Assembly: GCA_030067915.1 (NCBI GenBank)
Contig: JASGCC010000019.1
Coordinates: forward strand, 124,001-188,000
Direction of reading: 5' to 3'
Source: Hydractinia echinata
Lineage: Eukaryota > Cnidaria > Hydrozoa > Anthoathecata > Hydractiniidae
Length of the DNA: 64,000 bases
This document shows positions 44,959-56,667 of the stretch, in pieces. Below the pieces are notes generated by a model. That model was not told the DNA's origin and did not search any database. It saw only the letters and a program-made list of their open reading frames with translations. Positions within the stretch are counted from its first letter, which is position 1, and each line of letters begins with the position of its first letter. Position numbers and translations under genes: made by a program.

Positions 44959-47900
44959 ATGGGAAAGACTGACAAAAAGTATGAGTGTACTAAGTGTGAA
45001 AAACAGTTTAGTCAAAGACAAAGTCTCAGTAGACACAAACAGTCCATCTGTGGTACTGTTAAATTTTCTTGCAGCAAGTGTAAAAAAGTTTTGAAAAGAA
45101 AAGATTCCCTCAACCAGCATATGAGACTATGTAAAGGCAAGAAAGAGCTTAAATGTCAAGTATGTGACAAGGAATTTACTTACACATGGTTCTTGCAAAG
45201 ACATATAAAGCAAAGTCATACAGAAAAAAAAAGTTTCAAGTGTTTACAGTGCAATTTAGTATATAAAAGAGAGGATCACCTCAAGAAACATGAAATGAAA
45301 TGTTTAAAGGAGTCTATGAATAATGTATCTAGTGTCAGTTCTGGAGAACTAGTAGATGTAGTGAATAAAGAACATTTCGATAATCTTGTATCACTCAGTT
45401 TGCTTTATAACTACTTTGGAGAAGATAAAAAAGACCCTCTTCCAACTATGGTATCACTGGAAGAACTGTTGCTCAACAAGGTGAATTTTTAGTGAATTTT
45501 TAGTTTTAGAAAAAGTTTTAGTGTTGAAAGTGTGGGTTTTATTTTAAAATATAAAGTGCTCAAATATTATGTTTCCCTTGTAGCCATTTGACTTGGACAT
45601 TGATTTCAATATTTCGACTCCAAATTCCACTGTATTGGAAAGTCCTTCAAAAATCTGTACTCCTTCATTCAAACTAAAGACACCTAGATTTCGTACAAAG
45701 GTAAAAATTTGCACCTGCCTTGTTTCTCTTCACATATTAGAAAATTATTACAGTAAGAATAAAACATGTGCATGTCTTAATAAAGAACCAAGGGTTTTGT
45801 ATTTAGAAAACTCCAAACACTTCAATTTCCATGACTCCACCGAAAACACCACTTCTTCCTGAAATAATGTCACCAAACACACGACAAAGAAAATCCAGAT
45901 GTGCACTAAAAGTAACGCAATTAATCAAAACCTTCAATTTCCAGAAGGATGATCAAATTGATATTCTCAACTTGTGTGCCCAGCAGTTGGAATTAAAAAA
46001 TAAGGTGGATTATGTGAAGCCGACCAAGGGTGGCAGGAAAATGGTGTCTTTTGAAACAAGGCAAGCAATTTGGGACTACTGGCATGCTAAAAGTACACCA
46101 TCAACACTTACATCATGTCCAGCTAAGTTAAAAATGGGTCACAAAGCTAAGATTCAGTCTGGTTTAAAGTTTGTTGACGTCGTAAACATCATTAAGCAAA
46201 GAGGAAAAGAATATTATCAGGGAAATTGGAGAATCATCAATATCACATTTCGCGAGTTATACCATTCCTTTATAAACACCTTTCCAATCAATAAAGTCTC
46301 CCTTGGAACATTCTATTCTCTGAAGCCATTCTATGTTCGCAGTGCAACAACAAATGACATAGAAATGTGCTGTTGCAAATTGCACCTTCATGCTCGTTGG
46401 GCTTTAAAAGCACTTATTGAGTGTTGCAAGATGCAGAACATTGATTTGCAAGGTGTCAATTGTTATGAAACATTTTTTAAGAAAATCACCGAAGACTGTG
46501 CTTCATGTGTATCAACCTACATTGATTGGTCATGTGTTACATCAACAAGTCAACTTTGTGAACACATACAACAAAACTGGGATAACTTCCTTTCAAAAAT
46601 TACCAGTCAAGCTGATGATAAAGTTACTGTAAGCTTTATGCATTTTGAGAAAGTCGATATTACTACCCGTGCTGGTAAAGTTGTCAGTCATCTTAAGTCT
46701 GTTGTAACACCTGCTAATGCAAACTTCATCATTAACTTCCTGTCTAACCTGCTTCCCAAGTTCATCAACCATAGGAACCATTTGAAACATTACCGCTCAA
46801 CCATTAAGATCTTAAGGGAACAATATGATTTATTTTTGGACATTGACTTCTCTGAAAACCTTTCTGTCCCGATTAAGTATGAGCCTCAATCATGTCATTG
46901 GAGCCATGATCAAGTAACAGTTCATTCAGGTATTCTGAAACATTTTGGATTAAAACAGTATCATCCATACCTTTCAAACGATAAGAAACATGACCAGAAG
47001 TTTGTTAAAGTTGCTATTGAAAGATGCTTGATGGGTGCAACTTCAACTCTGGTACTTATTGTGTCATTGAGAGTGACAACTGCTCCTCTCAATATAAATC
47101 TGCACAGCACTTTACTGACATGCAGGAAATTGCTGACAAAAATGAAATCAAAATTATTCGTGTTTATGGTGTGGCTGGCCATGGAAAGGGAGAAGTCGAC
47201 CATGTTGGGGGATTAGCCAAAGTAACTGTAAGGAGAGAAATTGCTGCTGGAGCACTATTAACAAATGCAAAAGATATGGTCAACTTTTTGAATGAAAAAT
47301 ATTCACATAAAGACAATCCAAAATATGTCATCAAAGAAATAACACAGGCTGAGTTGGAAAAAGAAAGAACAAATACAAAGGTCTTCAATACTATCCAAGG
47401 TTCCAGCAAGTTTCAAGTGATACTATTTTCACCTTTTTCTTCTACTATTAAAGCTGCTCCTAGATTGTGCATATGTGAGTTGTGTCGAGAAGAGTATGGT
47501 CAATGCTCTGTATTTGAAGAGTACCTTCTGAATGTGTCTACACTCACTGCAAGCCACATTCGTTCAGATAATAAAGAATTCTCTGGTGATGAAGTGAGTG
47601 TAGAAGGTAGTGATTTTCTTCTCCCTGGAACAGTTTGTGCTATTGCAGCTGATAGAAAGTCTGTTGACACGGTTTGGTTTTTCGAAATTGTGAAAGAATT
47701 TGGTGCAACTGTAGATATTTATGATGACTATGGTGTGACAGTTGGTGCTGGTCAAAGATGTCTGGAAGGTCACTTTTTCGAGTTGCTGAAGGTGGTTGGT
47801 TCAACCAGAAAATACAAGCTGATTTTATCCAAGAAAGCCTTGGTTTATCGAGAAAGTGTTGTGTACCCCTTTGTCCCATTCGAAAAGAAAGATGATTGTT

Positions 47901-47971
47901 TTGTGCTATTAAACAATGACTTTGTTGATATCCTTAGATATGTGGAACATAATGGTTTGGAGTTTATCTGA
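44959..47971 (+). CDS. zinc-finger DDE-like transposase, three exons, one frame break
   Basis: Exons 44959-45480, 45584-45700 and 45807-47971 join in phase 0 at good GT/AG sites. Exon 1 encodes four Cys/His fingers (about residues 8-31, 36-59, 64-88, 92-115); three end in Cys (C2HC) and one in His (C2H2), giving a DNA-binding N terminus. Exon 2 is a Thr/Pro-rich linker. Exon 3 holds KPFYVRSAT, CCCKLHLHARW and three acidic motifs in the order of a DDE/RNase H fold: LDIDFSENLS, IESDNCSSQYKS and HGKGEVDHVGG. The last two resemble the SDN-G and QG-VE boxes of integrases. A C-terminal region with LLPGTVCAIAADR looks like a small beta-barrel. One missing base near 47022 shifts the frame between the first and second acidic motifs, so this copy is probably inactive. 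I do not know a named superfamily for it. Confidence 0.75.
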
Positions 47972-48280
47972 ATGATACACAGATAGCAATTAAAAGTTAT
48001 ATTCATTAGTTTATATGTTTCATTAGTTTATTCAAGTTTTTCCAATATCGATCTTCATTTGTAGTTTAATTACAGTTCATCAATGTGTTGTTTGAATGAG
48101 ACTACATTTTGTTTGTATTATATAAGAGATATAATACATTTTTCCAGAAGGTTTGATTGTTTTAAAAGGAATCCTATCACGTTTTACATTTTTACATACT
48201 GATTTAAGCTAGTCAAGATTAAATGATTTTTTTTTCAAAAGGAATGTATAGTTTGTTTGTATATGTTGAACTTCATAATA

Positions 48281-48756
48281 GTAAGCCTGGAATTTTCACT
48301 TGTTATAAGAAGATTGCTTTTTGTTTAAAGCTTGTTTATGTAGTTATATCACTGGATGCATTATATGATCTTATCTGTGAAAATTTTTGGCTTACACATC
48401 GAAATTTTGCCTTAAATGTTGTTGTAAGCCCGTTTTTTTCACTTTGTTGCATTGTTTGTTACTCAACTGATAGTATACATTGATCTTGACAACCTCTCAA
48501 ATTTTTAAGATTTAAGCTTTAAGTAAATTAGATATTATTCAATATTATGTATAAAAAAACTAAAAGTATATTGACATGTAAGCCAATAAATTTCACTTTG
48601 AACAACTGAAAAGCTTTCACCTGGATAGTTCCGGTGCAAGAGTAACTCATAAAGATCCAAATTGTAGTGCGGTATTCAGTCTAATCAATGCAGTGAACAT
48701 TCTAGGCTTACAAATATAACAAAACACAAAATCACATGTAAGCCTGCAACCTTCAC
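48281..48756. repeat. right cluster of GTGAA-N7-GGCTTACA boxes
   Basis: Boxes at 48281 (inverted), 48377 (direct), 48423 (inverted), 48577 (inverted), 48693 (direct) and 48737 (inverted), spaced about 45-155 bp apart. Most are inverted relative to the left cluster, as expected for the two ends of one transposon, but two are not. Confidence 0.85.
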
Positions 48757-48921
48757 TTAGAATACTTTTTAAACTTACTGAGCTTAAAGACTGTATTGAA
48801 CTGAGTCACTCCTCAAAATTTTGAACTTAGATATTGAAGTAACCCTGATTTATGCACTTTTATGTAAAAAACTGTTAAAAATGAAATTTTTAAAACGTCA
48901 CACAGTTTTTGAACACGTTCA

Positions 48922-49848
48922 CATTCTTTGTGTAAATCATTGATCTTTTAAAACATATTTAAATAAACACATAGGTTGAATGTTTCTTGATTTTTTTTAT
49001 TTTTATTTTGTTTGCATGTTCACTCCTGTTAGTATATACACATCTGTTCTAGTTTAATCAGGGTCAAAATATGCCACCTGTTAAAAATAACCTTAACTAA
49101 CAATATAAAATGTTGACCTACAAATGAAATTACAATTGACCAACTAAAACATGATTGTTACCAAATAAAAAAGAAAAAACACTAACTTAATTAATTCAAG
49201 ACTCTCGTTATTAACATTAGCTTGGCAATTTCCAAGTAAAAACTTTGATATCTTTGAACATTGCTTGAATACTAGGTTTCCCATTCTGACCTTTTTTTAC
49301 TTTCAAACCAGTTGCCATAAATTACCATATAATTTTTTAACTAAAATAAATAAGAACTTTAAAATCAAATTACAGTATTTATATACTTGAAATTTACTTG
49401 AAATGAACATTTTTACCGAGTTTGTGTCATAACTATGTTCTCAAATATTTTCACCATGCAAAATTTTAATTAAAAGCTGTAAAACGTGCATAGAGAAGAT
49501 TGTGTGGGAAATATGCAGAATGTGTGAATTCATGTGGATTCTCGGATCTGGGTAACATCATCAAATTTTGGAAAAGAAAACAAGAAAGTTTTGAGGACAA
49601 TCAGCAAAAATCATATAAAATTATTAGAACAGGATTTATTGTATATATTTAAAGTTTCAAAGAGTTTGACCATAATATTTAACTGCAGTGAAACATTTTC
49701 ACGGCAGTTAATTTGTGTGGTCATTTCTTCGTAAATCATCAAAAGTTTAAATCTACCTGGAATACTATACTATAATTGATATATATACTGCTCCTATAGT
49801 AGATATTTATTGTCAGTGAGGGTCCAGTCTTGCTTGCTTTATATAAAA
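48922..49848. other. intergenic with a decayed exon-like relic
   Basis: The minus-strand reading near 49255-49345 resembles the exon at 39625-39754 (NWFESKKRSEWET against KWFGRNKKSEWES) but is broken soon after. Nothing else recognised. Confidence 0.35.
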
Positions 49849-49975
49849 ACTAGTCGGTGGCCCGTGGGATATCCACGGCTTTGCCTGTTCTTTTTATACA
49901 TTGCGTGCCTCTCACTACTTGCGGTACCATTTTGCGTGACAGACAGACAGATGTATACGGGTATTATAATATAGA
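49849..49975 (+). mobile_element. minimal ACTAG-hairpin element (127 bp)
   Basis: This copy shows both termini with almost no interior. The head is ACTAGTCGGTGGCCCGTGGG with the hairpin CCGTGG-GATAT-CCACGG. The tail is GACAGACAGACAGATG...GGGTATTATAATATAGA. It defines the two ends of the family seen at 25309-29663 and 42825-43590. Confidence 0.75.
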
Positions 49976-50005
49976 TGATTTGCCATTGTATAACAAAGTT
50001 ATTAA

Positions 50006-53000
50006 CTAATAATAATAATAATAATAATAAATATTTAAAGTGGCTAGCCCAGAAAATCACAAAAACCTATAGTTAGTGGATTGTTTCCACTGGGGGCCAC
50101 TAGAACAAAAAAGAAACAAAAAATGATAACCTTAGACTGCCTCAGCTCAATCAAACATAGTAACATTTATAATCTGTGAAAATTGAAAAAAAAAAGAATA
50201 AAAAACAAAAATTAAAAAGTTTAAAAAGTGATCTCCATTAGAATTTGCCAAATACATTAGAGATGGAAGTCTTAAACGAAAGCAGACTTCCATCACAGGT
50301 CACTTGGTCTGGAAGATTATTCCACACTTTTGCAGCTCTAAATGGGAAGGCTTTTTGCCAAATTCCGTGTTGACCAAGGGAAGTGTGAACCTGTTTTTTG
50401 AAGCTCCTCTTGTTTGATGATTATGACAGTTTTTTGTCAAAAGGAATTTTGAGCGCATGTAATCAGGAGCAATGTGATTCATGGCTTTGAAACTAATATG
50501 GCATCGTTTTTGATGAGTAAATTATTCATTGAATATTCCCTCTCTTTCCCAAGAAAGGTACGGACACATTTTAATCGTTTTTTCTAGTTTCCCAATCTAC
50601 CTTGGGTGGCACAAGCCCATGCCGAGGAGCAGTAGTTGAAATATGGCATGACAAGTGCATTAATTAAAAGGTTTTTGTGTGAGGTGTTAAACAGGATGCA
50701 ATGGTTCTAATTTTAGAATATTTAATTAGTATTTTTCTATTTATGTCATTAATGTGCTTTTCCCATTGCATTTTTTGATCAAATGTTACCCCAAGATATT
50801 TAACTTTTTCGCTCCTCTTCAAAGGAATACCCATATAGTTGATAGTTTTGTTCTCAACTTTTTTTAACTGGCTGTGGTTGCCGAAAAAGATTGTTTCAGT
50901 TTTGTCCGTATTAATAGTCATTTTGTTATTATTCAGCCAGAGGTCGACTTGCGAAAGTTCTAACTCGACCTGGGAGACAAGGGTAATCCAAGTTTTTATG
51001 AGACAAAATAATTATTGTATCATCTGCATATAGATGGTGGTAGTTTGAATTGATGGACAGATTTTAAGTCATCAATATACAAAAGAAAGAGCAGGGGCCC
51101 CAACACAGATCCCTGCGGCACCCCAAAAGCGTCTTCATGAAGCAGATCTGATCCTGTGTCGTTTACAAGAGTCAGCTGCATTCGGCCCGTTAAGTAGGAC
51201 TCGAAACCAGTCAAAGGCAGCATCTCTGATGCCAAAACACCATAGTTTTTTAACAAAATTTTATGATCAACAGTGTCAAAAGCTTTTTTAAGGTCAAATG
51301 AGCACAGCACAAACAAAGTTATGTTGGTCGAGCTCAGTAAGAATAAAATCAGAGACATCGACTACTGCAGTTTCTGTGGAAAAGAGTTTTCGAAATCCGG
51401 ACTGTCTGTCATTCAGGAAGTTGTGCTCAGAAATAAAATGAGACATTTGCTCATGCACTAACTTTTCAAAAATTTTCATAGGATTGGCAAAATGGAGATA
51501 GGCCGATAATTAGTAGGATCTGTTTTATTGCCACTTTTTAAAAATAGGCGAGACCCTTTTAGTCTTCCAACATTTAGGTACATAACCAGTAAATAAAGAT
51601 TTGTTGAAAAGACTTGATAAATAAATACTTAAAACTGACGAACCTGCTTTTAGCAGTCGTGAACCAATTCCGTCCAAGCCTGTAGCTTTATTAAGTTTTA
51701 GTGAACTAATTATTTTCTCGACACTGTTGGTCTCAATACGAGCCCACCGAAAATCGTGTCTGCTAACAGGTGGATTAACATTAGTAGTGTCAGAAGAAAA
51801 TTTAGAGGCTAGTTTGGCACCAACACTGACAAAAAATGAATTGAATGTGTTGGAAATTTCTTTTGGGTGAGAAGTTTCTGTACCATCGTTTTGGACTACT
51901 CGTTTTATCGAGGTAGTATTGCCTGACTTATCAGGAACCAGTTTTTTAAGGGTTTTCCAAAGTTGTTTGGCCGTTTTTGAAAGTCCTGCAAAACGTCATT
52001 ATAGTACTCGTTTTTGAGTCGATTTTTGAGACCTATTACCTGGTTCCTTTTTTGTTTGAAAGCTTCCCAGTCTATGATGGATTTTGTTTTTGATGCTTTC
52101 CGTTTCAAGAAGTCTCTTTCTTTGATGGCTATTATTAATTTATCAGTGACCCATGCCTCAACACGGCCAGAAAATCTATGTGTTTTGAAAGGGCATGTTT
52201 GTCAGCCACTGTTTTAACATTTTTATTCAGTTTCTCACATGCTTCATCAAGGTCATCATAATTATTAAAATATGACCAGTCTAAATTCCTTGAGGTCCTT
52301 CAGAAAAGTCTCTTCACTGAAGTTCTTGTAGCTACGAACCTTGCATGTTTTAGGTTCAAATTTTGGCCTTTTGAATTTTCTGATCACATAAACTAAATTG
52401 TGATCACTGATGCCTAAATCCATGACACCAGTTTTAGAAATACAAGAACTGTTAGAAAGTATCAAGTCTATAAGAGTGCTACTATTTTCAGTAACACGAG
52501 TTGGCTCCGTAATATGTTGTTTTAGGAAAAGAGTGGAGCATAATTCCTTTATTTTGGAGGAAAGAGCATATTTTGAAAGCATGTTACAGTTAAAATCTCC
52601 CAAGATAAAAACTTCTTTTTCTTTTGGGAGCTTGTTAAAACACTGTTTAAAATGAGTACACAGGTTTTCAGTACTCTGCAAATCACTACCTCCAGGTGGC
52701 CTGTAAACCCCACACACGTAAATAGGTTTAGTTTTTTTCAGGCACACTTTCACCCATAGTGATTCAACATTTTCGAAGTAAAGGTGTTTCAAAAGGTGGC
52801 TATCCAAGTTTTCATTAACAAAAATCAGAACTTTTATTGATGAAGATGCAGAGCTGCCCTGTTCAGCCTTGTGGATGCACGTTCTCCTGGAAAAGTATAG
52901 TAAATACAGTACAAGTACAAGAAAGAGTTCCAAAGATTAGGACAGACTGGGAGGGCATATAAAAGTGACACATGTGGTTACAGCAGTTATAAAAAATGGT
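50006..53000 (-). mobile_element. CR1/L2-like non-LTR retrotransposon, 5'-truncated and decayed
   Basis: Minus strand. The 3' end at 50006-50105 has a (TTA)n tail and the sequence shared with the fragment at 27254-27368. Upstream come reverse transcriptase and then endonuclease. The 5' limit near 53000 is approximate: the endonuclease lacks its first catalytic motifs, so the copy is 5'-truncated or broken there. Confidence 0.85.
50664..52933 (-). pseudogene. CR1/L2-like endonuclease and reverse transcriptase, frameshifted
   Basis: The frame 52933-52265 is the C-terminal two thirds of an APE-type endonuclease: VCGVYRPPGG, FILGDFNCNML, LIDLILS, and LGISDHNLV with the catalytic SDH. A linker (52108-51905, FKQKRNQVIGLKNR) follows. 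The RT lies in 51479-51294 (NDRQSGFRK) and 51358-51020 (LKKAFDTVDHKILL, GVPQGSVLGPLLFLLYIDD). The catalytic YADDT box can be read one frame away near 51012-51026. 50921-50664 has KYLGVTFDQKMQWEKHI, the region after the palm. Several frame changes make it non-functional. Confidence 0.88.
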
Positions 53001-54480
53001 GGGAGGGGGAATATGACATATCCACAGATATGATATAGTAAAGGGGTTGATGGACTGGGAGATAGAATTTTGTAAGACACAGTATATCCAGTGAGTCACA
53101 GGAGTAGCGTTCTAGATGCAGGAATATATGACACATTTTACTTGTCACACATACACATTTCTTTAGAATACGTCACAACCTCTATTTTTGAACTCTATCT
53201 TTTATCTCAGATCTCTGTAGGATGAAGAAATCAACTATTTCTTATCCATTCCAATTCTACCTTTTTAGGTTTTAGGTTATAGGTATATTTCGCATTCTAA
53301 ACAAACTGATATGAAACTGATAGGAAAACTTAGCCAGGAGACCCAACGTAATTTTTCTTACCACCGGGAAATCGGAGTATTAAGGTGGGAAAAATTACGC
53401 TGGGTCTCAAACGATTTTTTCTGCGGCCAAAATCTGGCCGCGCTTTTTGATTGGCTAATTCTATTGTTCTTTGCTCACGTGGTCCATGTCGGGGAAAGCC
53501 CTTTTCATCCGAATATTCCAGCGAGTGGTTTCACTCACCCTAACAAACATTAGTAAACTATAAAGTTTTTACCACAGTAAGATGTGGCCAAGCTTGGTAA
53601 ACAACTCACAGATAAATTAAAATGGCCTCCGAAGCGATTAGTCACATTGTCCAATTTAAACTCGGGGTTTCCGCTGAGTCACTCGTTCGCGTCTAAGCTT
53701 TAGTTTGAGAGAAACTCATTTTATCAACTCGAAGAAGAAAGCTTAGTTAACTAGGCTAAGGAAAACTGAGACGTGAAACGAAACCAAAACGGGAAATTCC
53801 CAAAGGTCGCGGACGCGGGACCGTGGACACAAGACCGGAGACTCCAAATTGAAATATTCAAAAACTTAGAATGCGATTACAGTATTATACTGTAGTTAAG
53901 TTTTCTCCGTCCCTTGAACTTCCTTACCCTTTTCAAGCAAAAAACTTCGCTTAAGTAAGATCCTGGATAAGTTAAAACGCCCGCTAAGTAGGGACATTTT
54001 TTCTCCGTCCCTTGGAGCAAAACTTTGCTTAAGTGGGACATTCAAATGAATGCTGCAATGTCTTCCAAGATGACAGACGAACACTGGTAAAAATGAAGAA
54101 ACTTAGTTGATGATTATAAAAGCCAGGTAAAGGATGCGTATGAAAACATCATTTATTTGAACAAATATTTGAGAAATGACAAGATTGATCAATAAATGGG
54201 TAGATACTTCTCGAATCAAGTTGTTTGCCTGACGGTCTTAATGATTATGCCAACTTTACTGTTGACAAGGCATTCGATAACTTAACAACATCTTGATATG
54301 TTCATAGGGCAGGAGCAAAAAATTCGAGAACTCTTAGATGAAGTGATATTTATAAATCATTGAAAAAAAAGAAAAAAAAGAAATGATAATGTCTTTCGCG
54401 TTTAATGATGGCTTAACCTAGAAACTTTATCCAGCCATACACGTTTATTAGAAAGAGAAGGAAGTCATGCCATCCTCCAA
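53001..54480. other. intergenic; contains one 71-bp hairpin
   Basis: Apart from the hairpin at 53338-53408 there is no supported feature. 53430-53560 is relatively GC-rich with a CACGTGG string, and repeated GGAGAAAAACTTCGCTTAAG-like strings occur near 53905-54045. Confidence 0.35.
53338..53408. repeat. foldback hairpin GAGACCCA...TGGGTCTC
   Basis: Arms 53338-53365 and 53383-53408 (GAGACCCAACGTAATTTTTC and its near-complement) have two or three differences and an 18-base loop. No target duplication seen. Confidence 0.75.
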
Positions 54481-55850
54481 CTAATGGAAGACACATTGGA
54501 ATGTCTTCTTGCGAAACATCCAGTTGCACAACATATGTGCTCTTTCGAACCAAAGGCGCATCTGTTCCTTCTGGTTTTGTAAAGATAGTTGGCGAAAAAT
54601 AATTGGTGGAAATGTGTATGGATTGGTTTCTGATGATTTGTGTCATGCAATTGCCAGAATGACATGCAAAATTTGTTCTAGGAAATTGAAGGGAGAAGAT
54701 TTATCTGTTTTGGCTGCTTATTGTAGATTTATTCCACTCAAAAAATCACCTGGTTTAAGACCTATTGGAATTGACGAAGTCTTGCGTCGAGTTATGGAGA
54801 AAGCAGTCATGCAGGTGGTAAAGCAAGATGTTGTGAATGTCACCCAATGTGAACAATCATGCGCTGGTATTGAAGCAGGATGTGAGGCGGCTCTTCATGT
54901 TGTTGCTAATTTGTTTCAAGAAGATGAAATTGAAGGATTCGTTCAAATAGATGCTTCGAATGCTTTCAACACAATTAATAGAGCTGTTCTCCTACATAAC
55001 TCTAAAGTAGTGTGCCCAGAAATTGCTACATATCTGTCAAATTTCTATAGCGAACCTGAAAGACTTTTCTTTGTTGGTGGAAAGGAAATAGCATCCAGGG
55101 AAGGAACAACTCAAGGTGATGCTGTTGCAATGGCTATGTATGCCATTGAGCTGATGCCACTGCTGATGCCACTGTCTACAACAGATCTCACAGGCGAAAA
55201 AGAATTTGATCCAGTTGGCTCACGCAGACGATTTGACCGGGATAGGCACAGTTAAAAAACTTAGTCAATGGTGGAATCGAATTCTACAATATGGCGAGTA
55301 TGTCAGATATTTCTTGAACGAGAAAAATCATGGCTAGTGGTAAAAGAAGAACATATTGGTGAAGCAGTAAAACTCTTTCTGGCTCAAAAATCATCATATC
55401 AACTAAAGAAATTCGGCATCTTAAAAGGGCGATTGGTAAAGGCGCTTTCATTGAATCGTTTGTGGAAAAGAAAGTACTGAAATGATGTGACGAATTAAGA
55501 TTATTATCACGTATAGCCACAACGCAACCTCATTTAGCCTACGCTGCCTTCTGCCATGATCTGAAGCATAAATATGTTTATGTGATGAGAACTGTACAAA
55601 GAATTTCGAACCTCTTAAGCCACTTGATGATGCCATTGAGAACTTTTAAAAACATCTTCTAGGTAATTATTCATTCAATGCAAAGGAACGGTTACTGTTT
55701 TCTCTACCTCCAAAATTTGGTGGTCTTGGCATTATAATTTCATCAAAAATGTCAGACGATGAGTATATGTATTTAAGACGAATAACAGAATTAACTGTTG
55801 ATAGCATTAACAGTTCGAGGTTTAGCACAACAATGATCTGACGACTAAAA
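54480..55850 (+). pseudogene. reverse-transcriptase fragment of an unusual retroelement
   Basis: The frame 54509-55255 contains RT blocks: RFIPLKKSPGLRPIGIDEVL, QIDASNAFNTINR (first catalytic Asp region) and EGTTQGDAVAMAMYAIE (the QG box). The YADD region follows, shifted and damaged, near 55225 (ADDLTGIGTVKKLSQWW). Beyond it, 55280-55480 (SWLVVKEE), about 55505-55640 (LAYAAFCHDLKHKYVYVMRT) and about 55715-55800 (FGGLGI) continue the same protein in other frames. The GTTQGD form and this C-terminal order match a family common in cnidarian genomes that I cannot name with confidence. No termini were seen. Confidence 0.7.
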
Positions 55851-56460
55851 CGAATACAATCAAACTGGAAAAGAGGAAAATATTCGAGGAAGAAGTGAAG
55901 AAAATTTCAATGTAGACGTAATTCCGAGATCAAAGTCCCATAAAGACCGAGTTTTGACCGCATAAATTATACTTCAACAAATGTTCTTGTTCATATTATG
56001 CTAGCATCGGGTTCAGCATGATTGTACAATGTACCAAATTTCATTTCAATCCGAGCACTTGATTGCATTATAAAAAAACGGATGCACGCAACGCATCTAG
56101 ATTGTTTATTTGTAAGAAATTCCCTACACATGTAAATTCTTTGTTTACGGGAAATTCCTTTCATTAAAATATAGATTTAACAATCATTAAAATGTTTGCT
56201 CCAAACGTAGAAATAATAATGGTTAATATGATTCTGTCTACATTTTTGTGTCGTTATGTAAATTTATACATGAGAGATAGTGACGTCAAAAATCTCCAAA
56301 ATGGACAAAGATAGTCAGTCACTTATGTCTCTTTACCAATACTAGCCCTGCGAGCTAGTAATTATTACATCAGCGGCGGTAAGTATCTCGTTGCTCATGT
56401 TTATGAAGAAAAAGAAGTGAAAGTAAAATTTGATGTACAATATATGATCGTGTAACTTAA
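55851..56460. other. intergenic, no gene recognised
   Basis: AT-rich flank between the RT fragment and the TA-flanked MITE. Nothing supported. Confidence 0.35.
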
Positions 56461-56667
56461 TACAATCGCGCTCGTTATCTCGACTACCCGTTATCTCAAT
56501 CTTTCCGTATCTCGACCAATTTTCATCGCTCCCTTCGGCATTTCAACCTCCCGTAAGCTAAACCACCTCCAATATCTCGACTACCCGGTAATCTCGAACT
56601 TTCCTTGTCTCGACCTATCTTTACGATCCCTTGAGTGCATTTTATCACGTTACCTCGACCTTTTCTG

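Larger units (their letters stand above)
43768..48921 (+). mobile_element. DDE-type DNA transposon with C2H2 fingers and 20-bp subterminal boxes
   Basis: Inverted ends TGAACATGTTCAAAAA (43768-43783) and TTTTTGAACACGTTCA (48906-48921) differ at one base. Each is followed inward by TGTGAC(A/G)TTTT. A 9-G run (43786-43795) separates these two blocks on the left only. Inside the ends are two clusters of GTGAA-N7-GGCTTACA boxes (43964-44622 and 48281-48756) flanking a three-exon gene. No target duplication was evident. Total length is about 5.15 kb. Confidence 0.75.

Noticed and set aside
47005..47040. Programmed -1 frameshift in the zinc-finger transposase
   Set aside because: No X-XXY-YYZ heptamer in the right frame and no obvious downstream stem. 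A one-base loss explains it more simply.
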